Shown: piece after piece, positions 17,169 to 24,639 of the stretch
How positions within the stretch are numbered: the stretch's first letter is position 1
How the letters are laid out: every line of letters starts with the position of its first letter
Assembly: GCA_013204555.1 (NCBI GenBank)
Contig: JABMNO010000034.1
Coordinates: forward strand, 29,228-93,227
Direction of reading: 5' to 3'
Source: Chloroflexota bacterium
GTDB taxonomy: Bacteria > Chloroflexota > Dehalococcoidia > Lucifugimonadales > Lucifugimonadaceae
DNA: 64,000 nucleotides
Program-made: the position numbers and the translations under genes
Notes under the pieces: generated by a model
What the model was told of the DNA's origin: nothing
The model's input: only the letters and a program-made list of their open reading frames with translations
The model's database searches: none

Positions 17169-17190
17169 ATATACGTCATATATCCGTCAT
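17169..17190. repeat. Tandem 11-bp repeat upstream of rny
   Basis: ATATACGTCAT is followed immediately by ATATCCGTCAT, differing at one base. It sits in the 218-nt gap between ffh and rny, a position where it could be an operator. A hairpin with arms TCTCCGC (17087-17093) and GCGGAGA (17099-17105) lies nearer the rny start. No known regulator site is recognised. Confidence 0.4.
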
Positions 17191-17263
17191 AGCACCACGT
17201 TTTCTAGATGATATACAGAACATATAATACTGATCCGTATCAGAAACACCTTTAGTGGACGCG

Positions 17264-18604
17264 CTACTTACTCAGCATTCCCATCAAACCGCGCTTGCTT
17301 CCGCCTCTGGCGAAACGTTTCATCATCTTCTGAACCTGGGTGAACTGATTCATGAGTTGGTTCACCTCAGTCGCGCTGGTTCCACTGCCGTCGGCTATAC
17401 GCTTGCGACGGGATCCATTGATGATTTTGGGATTGCGACGCTCTTCGGCTGTCATGGACAAGATGATCGCCTCGATGCGGGCAACCTTTGAGTCGTCCAT
17501 ATCGGCCGGGTTGAGCTTGCCCTTCATTCGCCCGAGTCCCGGAATCATACCCATCATGTCAGTGATTGAGCCCATCTTTTTGATGGCCTTGAACTGATCC
17601 AGCAGGTCATTCAGATCAAACTCAGCCTTACGCAGCTTCTTCTCAAGCGCCTTCGCAGCCTCGAAATCGACTTCTTCCTCAGCCATTTCGATGAGAGACG
17701 CCACATCGCCCATGCCAAGGATCCGGCCAGCCAGTCGGTCGGGGTGGTACACCTCGAATGCATCGACTTTCTCACCCGTAGCTATGAACTTGATCGGAAC
17801 GCCAGTGGCAGACCGCATGGATAGGGCGGCGCCACCACGGGAGTCGCCATCCATCTTGGTCAGAATCATTCCAGTTACGCCGATGCGTGAGTGGAACTCA
17901 CCTCCCGAACGTACGGCATCCTGTCCGGTAAGCGCGTCCAGAACGAGAAGCGTCTCTGTTGGCTTTATCTTGTCCCGAAGCTCTTCCAACTCGCTCATCA
18001 GATCATCATCGATTGCAACACGTCCGGCGGTGTCTACAATCAACCAGTATGCGTTCGAAGCCCGTGCCGCCTTGATCGCATTCTGGGCGACCTTCAAGGG
18101 ACTATTGCCAGCGGGATCCTCATGATGAACCGGTATGTCGATCTGCTTGCCCAGCTGAACCAGCTGATCGATTGCTGCAGGACGCTGAAGGTCGCAGGCG
18201 GCAAGCATGACGTCCTGCTTCGTCTCCTTGCGGATCTTGAGCGCCAGCTTGGCCGCAGAGGTCGTCTTACCGGCTCCGTTCAGTCCAACCATCATCACAA
18301 TGGTTGGAGGGCTGCCAGAACGAACAAGCTCCTCTGACTGGCCGCCAAGTATCGCCGTGAGTTCGGACTGAACGATTCGGACCACAGACTGGCCCGGCGT
18401 CAGAGAACCGAATACGTCTTCTCCAGCAGCTTTCTCTTTGATGTTCTTGACGAACTGCCGTACGACTTTGAAATCGACGTCTGCCTCAAGCAGCGCAAGA
18501 CGTACGGCGCGCAACACGTCCTCAATGTCTTGTTCGGTCAGCCGTCCTTTTTTGGATAGGCCACTCAGGACGCTGCCGAGTTTGTCACTTAAGGATTCGA
18601 ACAT
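17264..18604 (-). CDS. ffh: Signal recognition particle protein Ffh (SRP54)
   Basis: Ffh binds 4.5S RNA and signal sequences of nascent membrane proteins and docks with FtsY as a GTPase. The N domain is residues 1-95. The G domain contains GLNGAGKTTSAAKLA (G1, about residue 105), DTAGR (G3, about 188) and TKMDGDSRGGAAL (G4, about 250). The methionine-rich M domain (about 300-446) contains MGSITDMMGMIPGLG and the signal-binding and RNA-binding helices ending in MKRFARGG. The length is normal. It is read divergently from dusB. A near-palindrome, GGGTTACCGGTTACCC, lies at 18605-18620 directly before the ATG and also covers the expected ribosome-binding position. Confidence 0.97.
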   Translation of the reverse strand: MFESLSDKLGSVLSGLSKKGRLTEQDIEDVLRAVRLALLEADVDFKVVRQFVKNIKEKAAGEDVFGSLTPGQSVVRIVQSELTAILGGQSEELVRSGSPPTIVMMVGLNGAGKTTSAAKLALKIRKETKQDVMLAACDLQRPAAIDQLVQLGKQIDIPVHHEDPAGNSPLKVAQNAIKAARASNAYWLIVDTAGRVAIDDDLMSELEELRDKIKPTETLLVLDALTGQDAVRSGGEFHSRIGVTGMILTKMDGDSRGGAALSMRSATGVPIKFIATGEKVDAFEVYHPDRLAGRILGMGDVASLIEMAEEEVDFEAAKALEKKLRKAEFDLNDLLDQFKAIKKMGSITDMMGMIPGLGRMKGKLNPADMDDSKVARIEAIILSMTAEERRNPKIINGSRRKRIADGSGTSATEVNQLMNQFTQVQKMMKRFARGGSKRGLMGMLSK

Positions 18605-18672
18605 GGGTTACCGGTTACCCCGATGAAATTGAGATTAGTTTCGATCTGTCCTTGAATGATATCAATCGACGT

Positions 18673-18701
18673 TTCATCATCAGTATTGCGACACGTATAC
18701 T
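18673..18701 (+). promoter_or_regulatory. Possible promoter giving a leaderless dusB transcript
   Basis: TATACT at 18696-18701 is a good -10 match, with a weak -35 (TTCATC) 17 nt upstream. A transcript from here would start at about 18707-18708, which is the A of the dusB ATG. No Shine-Dalgarno sequence precedes that ATG, which fits leaderless initiation. Confidence 0.4.
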
Positions 18702-18707
18702 CGATTT

Positions 18708-19766
18708 ATGCAACTGCGAGATGTAGATACGGGTGCGACGGTGCGAATGGCGCCGATGGCGGATGTTTCAAACCTACCGTTCAGGCTCATTGTGCTCCAA
18801 TGCGGAAGTGGAATGACGACGAGCGAAGAGATTGACGCGTCCGCGCTCGTCTACTCCAGCCAACGCTCAATTCAAACCGCCAGGTTCTTGGAACAAGAAA
18901 AGCCGATCGCTCTGCAGTTACTGGGTGCTGACCCGGCTCACATGGCTCAAGCCGCTGCGATGCTTCAAGATATGGGCGCCGATGTTGTGGATATCAACAT
19001 GGGCTGCCCGGTCCGGAAGATCGTTGCAAAAGGTAAAGGCGCCGCCCTCATGCAGGACCTCCCGCGCACTCGGGCCATTCTGGAGGCCGTGCGGGAAGCG
19101 ATATCAATTCCGTTGACGATCAAAATTCGCGGTGGCTGGGATCATGAGCACCTGAACGCGGTTGAAGTCTCTCAACTGGCCGAGTCAGTGGGTGTCGATG
19201 GCATCACCGTCCACCCAAGGACTCGTTCGCAACAGTTCAGCGGGAAAGCGCCGTGGGAGATCATTCGAGACGTTGTGGAGGCCGTGGACATACCGGTTAC
19301 CGGTAACGGGGATGTCACTTCGAGAGCTGAAGCGCGACTGATGATGGAGCAGACAGGCTGCGCCTCGGTCATGGTCGGGCGCGGTGCAATGGGTGCCCCC
19401 TGGATCTTCTCAGAAGAGTTTGAGTACATGGATCGCGACGCACAGGACGAGTACAAACGAGGCGTGATTGAAGATCACGTGCGGTTAGTGGAAGAGTATC
19501 TCTCCGAGCGCCGAGCACTCATCCAGATCAAGAAGAACGTGGCCTGGTACATCACCACCGGCTGGCGAGCAAAGATCCGACGGCGCGAGATTTTTGAGTG
19601 CACCAGCGTGCCAGAGATCTGGGACGTGTTCCAGAAATTCTGGGAGATGCGACGTCACGACGAGGAGCTTATCGCTGCAGCGATGGCGGCCCGGGCGCCG
19701 GAATCGCCTTTCGTTCAGTCTCAACTTCTTCAAACCACGACTGCAGTTCATCCAGCATCTTTGTAG
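18708..19766 (+). CDS. dusB: tRNA-dihydrouridine synthase (DusB-like)
   Basis: The protein is an FMN-dependent TIM barrel that reduces uridine to dihydrouridine in the tRNA D-loop. Visible motifs are RMAPMADVSNLPFR (FMN phosphate region), IALQLLGADP, DINMGCPVRKIVAKGKGAA (holding the catalytic cysteine), IKIRGGWD, VHPRTRSQQFSGKA with the HxR motif, VTGNGDV, and MVGRGAMGAPWIF. The C-terminal helical RNA-binding domain follows. The C-terminal 33 codons overlap the convergent sulfatase gene. The divergent neighbour is ffh. Confidence 0.94.
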   Translation: MQLRDVDTGATVRMAPMADVSNLPFRLIVLQCGSGMTTSEEIDASALVYSSQRSIQTARFLEQEKPIALQLLGADPAHMAQAAAMLQDMGADVVDINMGCPVRKIVAKGKGAALMQDLPRTRAILEAVREAISIPLTIKIRGGWDHEHLNAVEVSQLAESVGVDGITVHPRTRSQQFSGKAPWEIIRDVVEAVDIPVTGNGDVTSRAEARLMMEQTGCASVMVGRGAMGAPWIFSEEFEYMDRDAQDEYKRGVIEDHVRLVEEYLSERRALIQIKKNVAWYITTGWRAKIRRREIFECTSVPEIWDVFQKFWEMRRHDEELIAAAMAARAPESPFVQSQLLQTTTAVHPASL

Positions 19767-21111
19767 CTCGCTCCGGCTGATCTGTTGCCAGGTTGTATTG
19801 CTCATTGGGGTCGGCATTCAGGTCGTAGAGTTCGACTGGCAGCGGCTCCGGGATGACTCGATTTGGTTCCGGCCACCTCAATATCTCCGCGAAGTTATCG
19901 GGCTGATACTTGTACTCGATATCTTTCTCGACGTATCGGTCAGCGAGTTCTTCGTCTTCCGGAGTTGTGAACTGGATACCAGAGATGGCAGGGCGCACCA
20001 ACTTCCAATCGCCGCTCCGCATGGCGGTATTGGATGTTCCAATGGGGCTGTAATTGTTCCACTGCCAGAATCTGTCCGGGTAACTGGATTGCTCTTCTCC
20101 ACGGAGAATTTGAGTCACGTCCACACCGTCGATTGGCATTCCTCCATTGACGGGAACATCGCACAGTGAAGTAAGCGTCGGCAACCAGTCGCTAAAGTGA
20201 ACCGTCTCCGTGATCTCACTTCCACCTGACATTCCATCGGGCCAGCTAACGACCATTGGTACCCTTATTCCACCCTCATACACACTTCCCTTCGCGCCGT
20301 TGAGACCGCAGTTCCATCTTGTGGCGTCGATCGACACACCTGAAGGAACCTGGTCATCACGAAGCATGAACGCCGGGCCGTTATCGGAGGTGAACATGAA
20401 GATCGTGTTGTCAGAGAGCTTTCTGGCGTCCAGCTCTTGTCTGATGGCCGCGACGCCCTGATCCATCACCTCAATCATTGCGTATGTGAGTGCCACGCCG
20501 CGTGTGAGGCCTTTGGCAAGGTACTTCTCTGTGATCTCCTCTGGCGCCTGCAATGGAGAGTGCGGGGCGTTGTACGGCACCATGAGGAAGAACGGTTCAG
20601 ATTGATGCCGCTGGATAAATCCGATGGCTTCCTGCGTGAGTACTTCAGTCAGATAACGACCATCCGACATCTCAAACTGCCCGTTCCGGTCGAGCCGCCA
20701 CTTGTAATAGTCGGCCCAGCCGCCGCGGAAGCCTGCAAACTCGTCAAACCCGCGCGCATTGGGATGAAACCGTGGGTCGAGCGCGCCGTTGTGCCATTTA
20801 CCTACCATTCCGGTGGCGTATCCAGCGCTCTTGAAGTGGTCTGCGATAGTTGTTTCGGCCAGAGCAATCCGGTCCATGCCTAGAACTTCCTGGGGAGTGA
20901 TCGCACCGGTACGAATCGGATATCGCCCGGTGAGAAGCGCTGCTCTTGAAGGTGAGCAAACCGCTGACCCGGCGTAGTGCTGGCTGAGGCACGTGCCATC
21001 GTCGATGAGTTGATCGAGCGCTGGAGTTTCAACATAGCCGTTGTTGAATCGACCAAAGTCGCCGTAACCCATGTCATCGGCAACTATCAGAACTACGTTT
21101 GGGCGGCTCAT
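19669..21111 (-). CDS. Arylsulfatase-type sulfatase
   Basis: This 480-residue alkaline-phosphatase-superfamily hydrolase starts with PNVVLIVADDMGYGDFG, whose paired aspartates bind calcium. It then has VCSPSRAALLTGRYPIRTG, in which Cys52 of the C-x-P-x-R motif would be converted to formylglycine. MVGKWHNG, FFLMVPYNAPHSPLQAPEE, FMFTSDNGPAF (metal-binding Asp and Asn) and a C-terminal domain follow. There is no signal peptide, so it would act in the cytoplasm on a sulfate ester of unknown identity. Cys-type sulfatases need a formylglycine-generating enzyme, and none is encoded in this window. The 3' end overlaps convergent dusB by 98 nt. No Shine-Dalgarno sequence is obvious at the ATG. Confidence 0.92.
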   Translation of the reverse strand: MSRPNVVLIVADDMGYGDFGRFNNGYVETPALDQLIDDGTCLSQHYAGSAVCSPSRAALLTGRYPIRTGAITPQEVLGMDRIALAETTIADHFKSAGYATGMVGKWHNGALDPRFHPNARGFDEFAGFRGGWADYYKWRLDRNGQFEMSDGRYLTEVLTQEAIGFIQRHQSEPFFLMVPYNAPHSPLQAPEEITEKYLAKGLTRGVALTYAMIEVMDQGVAAIRQELDARKLSDNTIFMFTSDNGPAFMLRDDQVPSGVSIDATRWNCGLNGAKGSVYEGGIRVPMVVSWPDGMSGGSEITETVHFSDWLPTLTSLCDVPVNGGMPIDGVDVTQILRGEEQSSYPDRFWQWNNYSPIGTSNTAMRSGDWKLVRPAISGIQFTTPEDEELADRYVEKDIEYKYQPDNFAEILRWPEPNRVIPEPLPVELYDLNADPNEQYNLATDQPERATKMLDELQSWFEEVETERKAIPAPGPPSLQR

Positions 21112-21278
21112 CCAACACTCTCCTCTGATTGTTCTCTCCCGTATCCCGTTGCGGAGGATAGCAGTCTGGATCTACAGATTCTCTGAAGGTTTTCAAAAGG
21201 AGTTCTCAAGATTGCGGGCGAATGATGATGCCAGCGAACGAACAGCAACCCGTCAACCGGCGGCATGGAGAAAACCAA

Positions 21279-22256
21279 ATGATCAAGCGAAAGCACCTCA
21301 TAAGCACGGCGATTGGAGTGGTTGCCCTTGCAGCACTCTCAGGAGGCGCACTGGCGGCAACGAACGCCAGCCACGGCGAGCGCGCAGATGACCTCAACAA
21401 CCGGGTATCTGAAATCCTGGGAGTTGATGCGGACGAACTGGGCGATGCCATGGACCAGGCCCGTATGGAACTGAAAGATGAGGCCATGGCAGAGCGCCTG
21501 GCCACTCTTGTAGCCGACGGAACGATCACGCAGGAGCAGGCCGACGAGGTCACCGCATGGCAGGACTCACGGCCATCGATACTTGACGACATCGAGCCCG
21601 AGCATGGTGGTCCCCGCGGAGGTTCCATGAATCCCGAATCCCAGCTTGAGGCGCTTGTAGCCGATGGCACGATTACTCAAGAGCAGGCTGATGAGGTCAC
21701 TGCGTGGCATGATGCACGGCCATCGATACTTGACGACATCGAGCCCGAGCATGGTGGTCCCCGTGGCGGGGCCATGAATCCCGAATCACGGCTTGAGGCG
21801 CTTGTAGCGGACGGTACGATCACACAGGAGCAGGCCGACGAGGTCACCGCGTGGCAGGACTCGCGGCCATCGATACTCGACGACACCGAGTCCGAGCATC
21901 GCGGTCCCCGCGGCCGATCCATGAATCCCGAATCACGGCTTGAGGCGCTTGTAGCCGACGGCACGATCACGCAGGAGCAGGCCGATGAAGTCACTGCGTG
22001 GCATGACGCACGTCCAGATGTGGCCGAGGGACTAACCCCAGATCGCGGCAATGGTCCTCAAGGCCACCAGCGTGGCGGCCCTGGCCGAGATGGTCACGGC
22101 AGAGGTGGACCCGGAAGGGGCGGACCTGGGCAAGATGGCCGCGGCTTCGGCGGTCGATTCTCCCCTGGTGAAGGCGGCAGGTTCCAGCTTGAGATGCCGG
22201 GCGGTGAAGGAACACTGCAATTTGAAATTCCGGAACTTCCGGAGCCCAACGCATAG
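21279..22256 (+). CDS. Secreted protein built of 49-residue repeats with a Gly/Arg-rich tail
   Basis: I do not recognise a named family. A signal peptide (MIKRKH, then a hydrophobic stretch ending ALAAT) is followed by an acidic helical segment. Four repeats of about 49 residues come next, each starting LVADGTITQEQADEVTAWxD and ending in EPEHGGPRGxxMNPESxLEA, with the last truncated. The tail is rich in Gly, Arg, His and Gln (GGPGRDGHGRGGPGRGG) and ends in an acidic stretch with LPEPNA. The TITQEQADEV phrase resembles short repeats of DUF2680-like or YckD-like secreted proteins, in which it forms a helix-turn-helix. The start is the ATG at 21279, with GGAG 9 nt upstream. It is probably an extracytoplasmic binding or structural protein. 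Confidence 0.8.
   Translation: MIKRKHLISTAIGVVALAALSGGALAATNASHGERADDLNNRVSEILGVDADELGDAMDQARMELKDEAMAERLATLVADGTITQEQADEVTAWQDSRPSILDDIEPEHGGPRGGSMNPESQLEALVADGTITQEQADEVTAWHDARPSILDDIEPEHGGPRGGAMNPESRLEALVADGTITQEQADEVTAWQDSRPSILDDTESEHRGPRGRSMNPESRLEALVADGTITQEQADEVTAWHDARPDVAEGLTPDRGNGPQGHQRGGPGRDGHGRGGPGRGGPGQDGRGFGGRFSPGEGGRFQLEMPGGEGTLQFEIPELPEPNA
21507..22015 (+). repeat. In-frame tandem repeat, unit 147 bp (3.5 copies)
   Basis: Copies begin at 21507, 21654, 21801 and 21948, spaced exactly 147 bp apart, and the fourth diverges after about 22015. They encode the 49-residue repeats of the surrounding gene. DNA identity between units is high, with changes mainly at third positions, which suggests recent expansion or homogenisation. 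Confidence 0.95.
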
Positions 22257-22282
22257 ACAGGTTCCCTCCAACCTGGTCACGT

Positions 22283-22311
22283 GACCGGTCGGCGCCCTGT
22301 GCCGACCGGTC
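22283..22311 (+). terminator. Hairpin after the repeat-protein gene, probable terminator
   Basis: GACCGGTCGGC pairs with GCCGACCGGTC around a 7-nt loop, 26 nt past the stop at 22256. The T tract is poor (CGCCCCCAACTTC follows), so termination may be weak or factor-assisted. A perfect palindrome GGTCACGTGACC (22275-22286) overlaps its left edge. Confidence 0.6.
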
Positions 22312-22481
22312 GCCCCCAACTTCTCTACCCTCCAGATGCGTCCCGATTCGTCGAGGCGCATCGCGCGTATTGGGATGCTCAGAGATCCGATCGTCGATTC
22401 AGATGACAACATTTGCTGACTTGTCTCAAAGCCGATCAAGCTGTATCGTGCCGCCGCAATGGATCGAGGCTAATTCGGCAT

Positions 22482-23423
22482 ATGGAGAACTCATTGACAA
22501 GCGCAGCATCACAAAACGGGAACCTTGGCAAATGGAAGGGTATCTTCCCGGCGGTTCCGACGCCGTTCCACGATGACGGAACCGTCAACGAGTCAGCCTA
22601 TCGTGCCATATTGGAAGACAATATTGCTCATGGCGTTCACGGCTTCTGGAATGCTGGCGGTACCGGCGAGGGCGCCATCATGGACGATCAGCAGCGCACC
22701 ACCGTGGCCAGGATCACCGGAGAAGTGTGTCAGGGTCGTGCACTATCGATAATGCATGTGGGCGCTCCAACGACCGCCAGTGCGGTAAAAGCGGCGAAGG
22801 TGGCTCGCGAGTCCGGTTGCGATGCCATTTGCTGCGTCCCACCCATCACCTACCGCCCAACCGATCGATCACTCATCGAGCACTACCAACGAGTTGCGGA
22901 TGCCGCGGACCTTCCATTCTTCTCATACAACCTTCCACAGATGACGCAGGTTGAGATCGTCCCACCGCTGATGGAAAAGATTCAGGCTGCTGTGCCGCAA
23001 CTCACTGGCCTGAAGCACTCCGCCGCCAACTTCTCAGATCTGCGGTTCTACGTCCGAATGGGGCTTGCGGCCTTCGTTGGAAATGGACACCTGCTCCTTC
23101 CCACACTGAACTACGGCGGAGTCGGAGTTGTGGACGCCCCTCCAGGAATTGCGCCCTGGGTGTACGTTGATCTGTTCAACGCCTGGGAGGCGGGTGATAT
23201 CGAGACGGCTACCGCAAGGCAAGAAGAGACGTTCGACATTGTTCAATTCTGCAGGATGTTCGGCACAGCCCAACACAACGTGAAGACGGTGTTCAGCGAG
23301 CGGTTGGGCATCGATTGCGGCAAGCCGTTGCCTCCCGTCAACACACTAAACGACGAAGAACTCGCTCAGGTGCGTGCAGCTGCCAGGGAGCTTGGCCTCA
23401 CGAAGTCGAGGGTCGCTGCATAG
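22482..23423 (+). CDS. DapA/N-acetylneuraminate-lyase family aldolase, canonical
   Basis: This is a Schiff-base TIM-barrel lyase or synthase. FPAVPTPFHDDG opens the barrel, NAGGTGEG replaces the GTTGE pyruvate loop, FFSYNLPQMT carries the YNxP tyrosine, and LTGLKHSAANF supplies the catalytic lysine. The altered loop suggests a substrate other than aspartate semialdehyde, so I would not call it dapA. The ATG at 22482 (MENSLTS) is the best start, although the frame is open from 22413. It is a single-gene unit ending in a strong terminator. Unlike the paralogue at 2097, it keeps both signature residues. Confidence 0.87.
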   Translation: MENSLTSAASQNGNLGKWKGIFPAVPTPFHDDGTVNESAYRAILEDNIAHGVHGFWNAGGTGEGAIMDDQQRTTVARITGEVCQGRALSIMHVGAPTTASAVKAAKVARESGCDAICCVPPITYRPTDRSLIEHYQRVADAADLPFFSYNLPQMTQVEIVPPLMEKIQAAVPQLTGLKHSAANFSDLRFYVRMGLAAFVGNGHLLLPTLNYGGVGVVDAPPGIAPWVYVDLFNAWEAGDIETATARQEETFDIVQFCRMFGTAQHNVKTVFSERLGIDCGKPLPPVNTLNDEELAQVRAAARELGLTKSRVAA

Positions 23424-23467
23424 GACGTTGTTCACTGCTTGATTCCTCCCGCCAAAAGCGATTAATC

Positions 23468-23498
23468 GAAGAGCCCGGCCTTAATGGCCGGGCTCTTC
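23468..23498. terminator. Bidirectional terminator between convergent genes
   Basis: GAAGAGCCCGGCC pairs perfectly with GGCCGGGCTCTTC around TTAAT. It serves the lyase gene (stop 23423) and the convergent surface-protein gene (stop 23529). Confidence 0.92.
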
Positions 23499-23528
23499 TC
23501 ATTCTTAAGAATCCGCGAAGACCGATCG

Positions 23529-24545
23529 CTACAGACGCGGTCGTTTTCTCCATATAAAGAGAGCGAACGGCAACGCTAGCAAACCCAGGTGGCCGGCAGA
23601 AGTCGTCCCATGAGGACCGCTGCAGCTTCCGCCACTTGGTGGTGGCTCAGGAGTTGCCGTGGCCGTCGGGGGTAATGGCGTCGGGGTCGGTGGCAAGGGC
23701 GTTGGCGTGGGTGTAGGTGACGGCGTGGCCGTCGGCGTAGGCACAGGCGTTGGCGTACGTGTAGGGGCCGGTGTCGGCGTAGGCACAGGCGTTGCCGTCG
23801 GAGTAGGCGTGGGCGTCACGGTTGGCGTCTCGGTGGGAGTAGGCGCAGGCTCGGCAGTAGGTGTCGGAGCAAACGCTACTGTTAAATTGAAACTAGCTCG
23901 CGTCTCGCCAGCCACAAAGGGGATAACCTGAGCCGCTTTCTGCGTCCCAATAAAAAACTCTACCGGCTGTCCCTCGAATGAATCCAGTCCCGGATTTGCC
24001 GCAATTGTGTACTGACCATTGATGACCGTACTTAGCGACGAACTGTAGCTGCCTATTTTTAAATAGACAGGCAAACCGTTGGGGGCTATCCCTGGGCCAG
24101 CAAAAACAGCGCCCTGATAAAACGCTGGTGCCACCACTCTCGGCGTGGGGGTGGGCGTCGGAACTGGCAATGAAGAAAAGTTCAGGTCAAGCACTACTGA
24201 CTTCGGAAGTGACGCCACAACAAACAATGGCTTTTGATCGGCGACGATCTGACCCTCAAGAATGAACTCGATGACCTTACCTTGCAGTCCTGCGCCCGGG
24301 CCCACGGTTAGTCCGACATAACGGCCGTCCTCGATCGTCACAGTCGAAGATTCGAATTCATCGCCAATCCGGGCCATGATCGGCAGCCCATCCGGCGCCT
24401 GTTGGCCGGCAATGGTCACATAGCCCTGGTAGATGATCAGGCTCAGCGATGGTGGAGCCTGAGCGAACGTATCCCTCTGATCAAACGAGAACAGGGCAGC
24501 AACGACGACAGCCATCACTACCGCAATTACACGTACTAATTTCAT
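23529..24545 (-). CDS. Secreted cell-surface protein with Pro/Thr-rich stalk and C-terminal sorting-like tail
   Basis: The 338-residue protein has a signal peptide (residues 1-28) and two related beta-rich modules of about 90 residues, each with a YQGxV...PxGLPxxxxIGxxxSSxxTxxxGxYxxxxxPG pattern. A long proline/threonine dipeptide stalk follows at about 228-305. The end is a Cys-containing segment (GGSCSGPHG), one membrane helix and a terminal basic cluster WRKRPRL. This layout matches C-terminal protein-sorting signals of the MYXO-CTERM or LPXTG kind in organisation, but not in their consensus. The stalk DNA (about 23640-23870) is low-complexity GTCGGC/GTAGGC-type repeats. It is separated from the upstream surface-protein gene by a strong hairpin. 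It is probably surface-exposed and envelope-anchored. Confidence 0.83.
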   Translation of the reverse strand: MKLVRVIAVVMAVVVAALFSFDQRDTFAQAPPSLSLIIYQGYVTIAGQQAPDGLPIMARIGDEFESSTVTIEDGRYVGLTVGPGAGLQGKVIEFILEGQIVADQKPLFVVASLPKSVVLDLNFSSLPVPTPTPTPRVVAPAFYQGAVFAGPGIAPNGLPVYLKIGSYSSSLSTVINGQYTIAANPGLDSFEGQPVEFFIGTQKAAQVIPFVAGETRASFNLTVAFAPTPTAEPAPTPTETPTVTPTPTPTATPVPTPTPAPTRTPTPVPTPTATPSPTPTPTPLPPTPTPLPPTATATPEPPPSGGSCSGPHGTTSAGHLGLLALPFALFIWRKRPRL

Positions 24546-24568
24546 CAGAAAGAAAGTCCCTTACAAGA

Positions 24569-24604
24569 GGACACCCCCTCCCCGCTTTCGGGGAGGGGGT
24601 GTCC
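24569..24604 (-). terminator. Strong GC-rich terminator hairpin after the large surface-protein gene
   Basis: A 16-bp stem (GGACACCCCCTCCCCG with its complement) surrounds a CTTT loop, 36 nt past the stop of the gene at 24640-27297 in the leftward direction. The following T tract is modest. Confidence 0.82.
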
Positions 24605-24639
24605 GTTTATTGCCTTTAGGCAGGATCAATCACACCGTA

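Noticed and set aside
21507..22015. The regularly spaced repeats as a CRISPR array
   Set aside because: The unit is 147 bp, contiguous without spacers, and in frame within a secreted protein gene.
22482..23423. Naming this gene dapA
   Set aside because: The pyruvate-binding loop differs from true dihydrodipicolinate synthases and there is no lysine-pathway context, so only the family is given.
23659..23931. A Gly/Val-repeat protein on the plus strand
   Set aside because: It is the complement of the Pro/Thr stalk of the gene at 23529-24545 and has no signal peptide or start signal.
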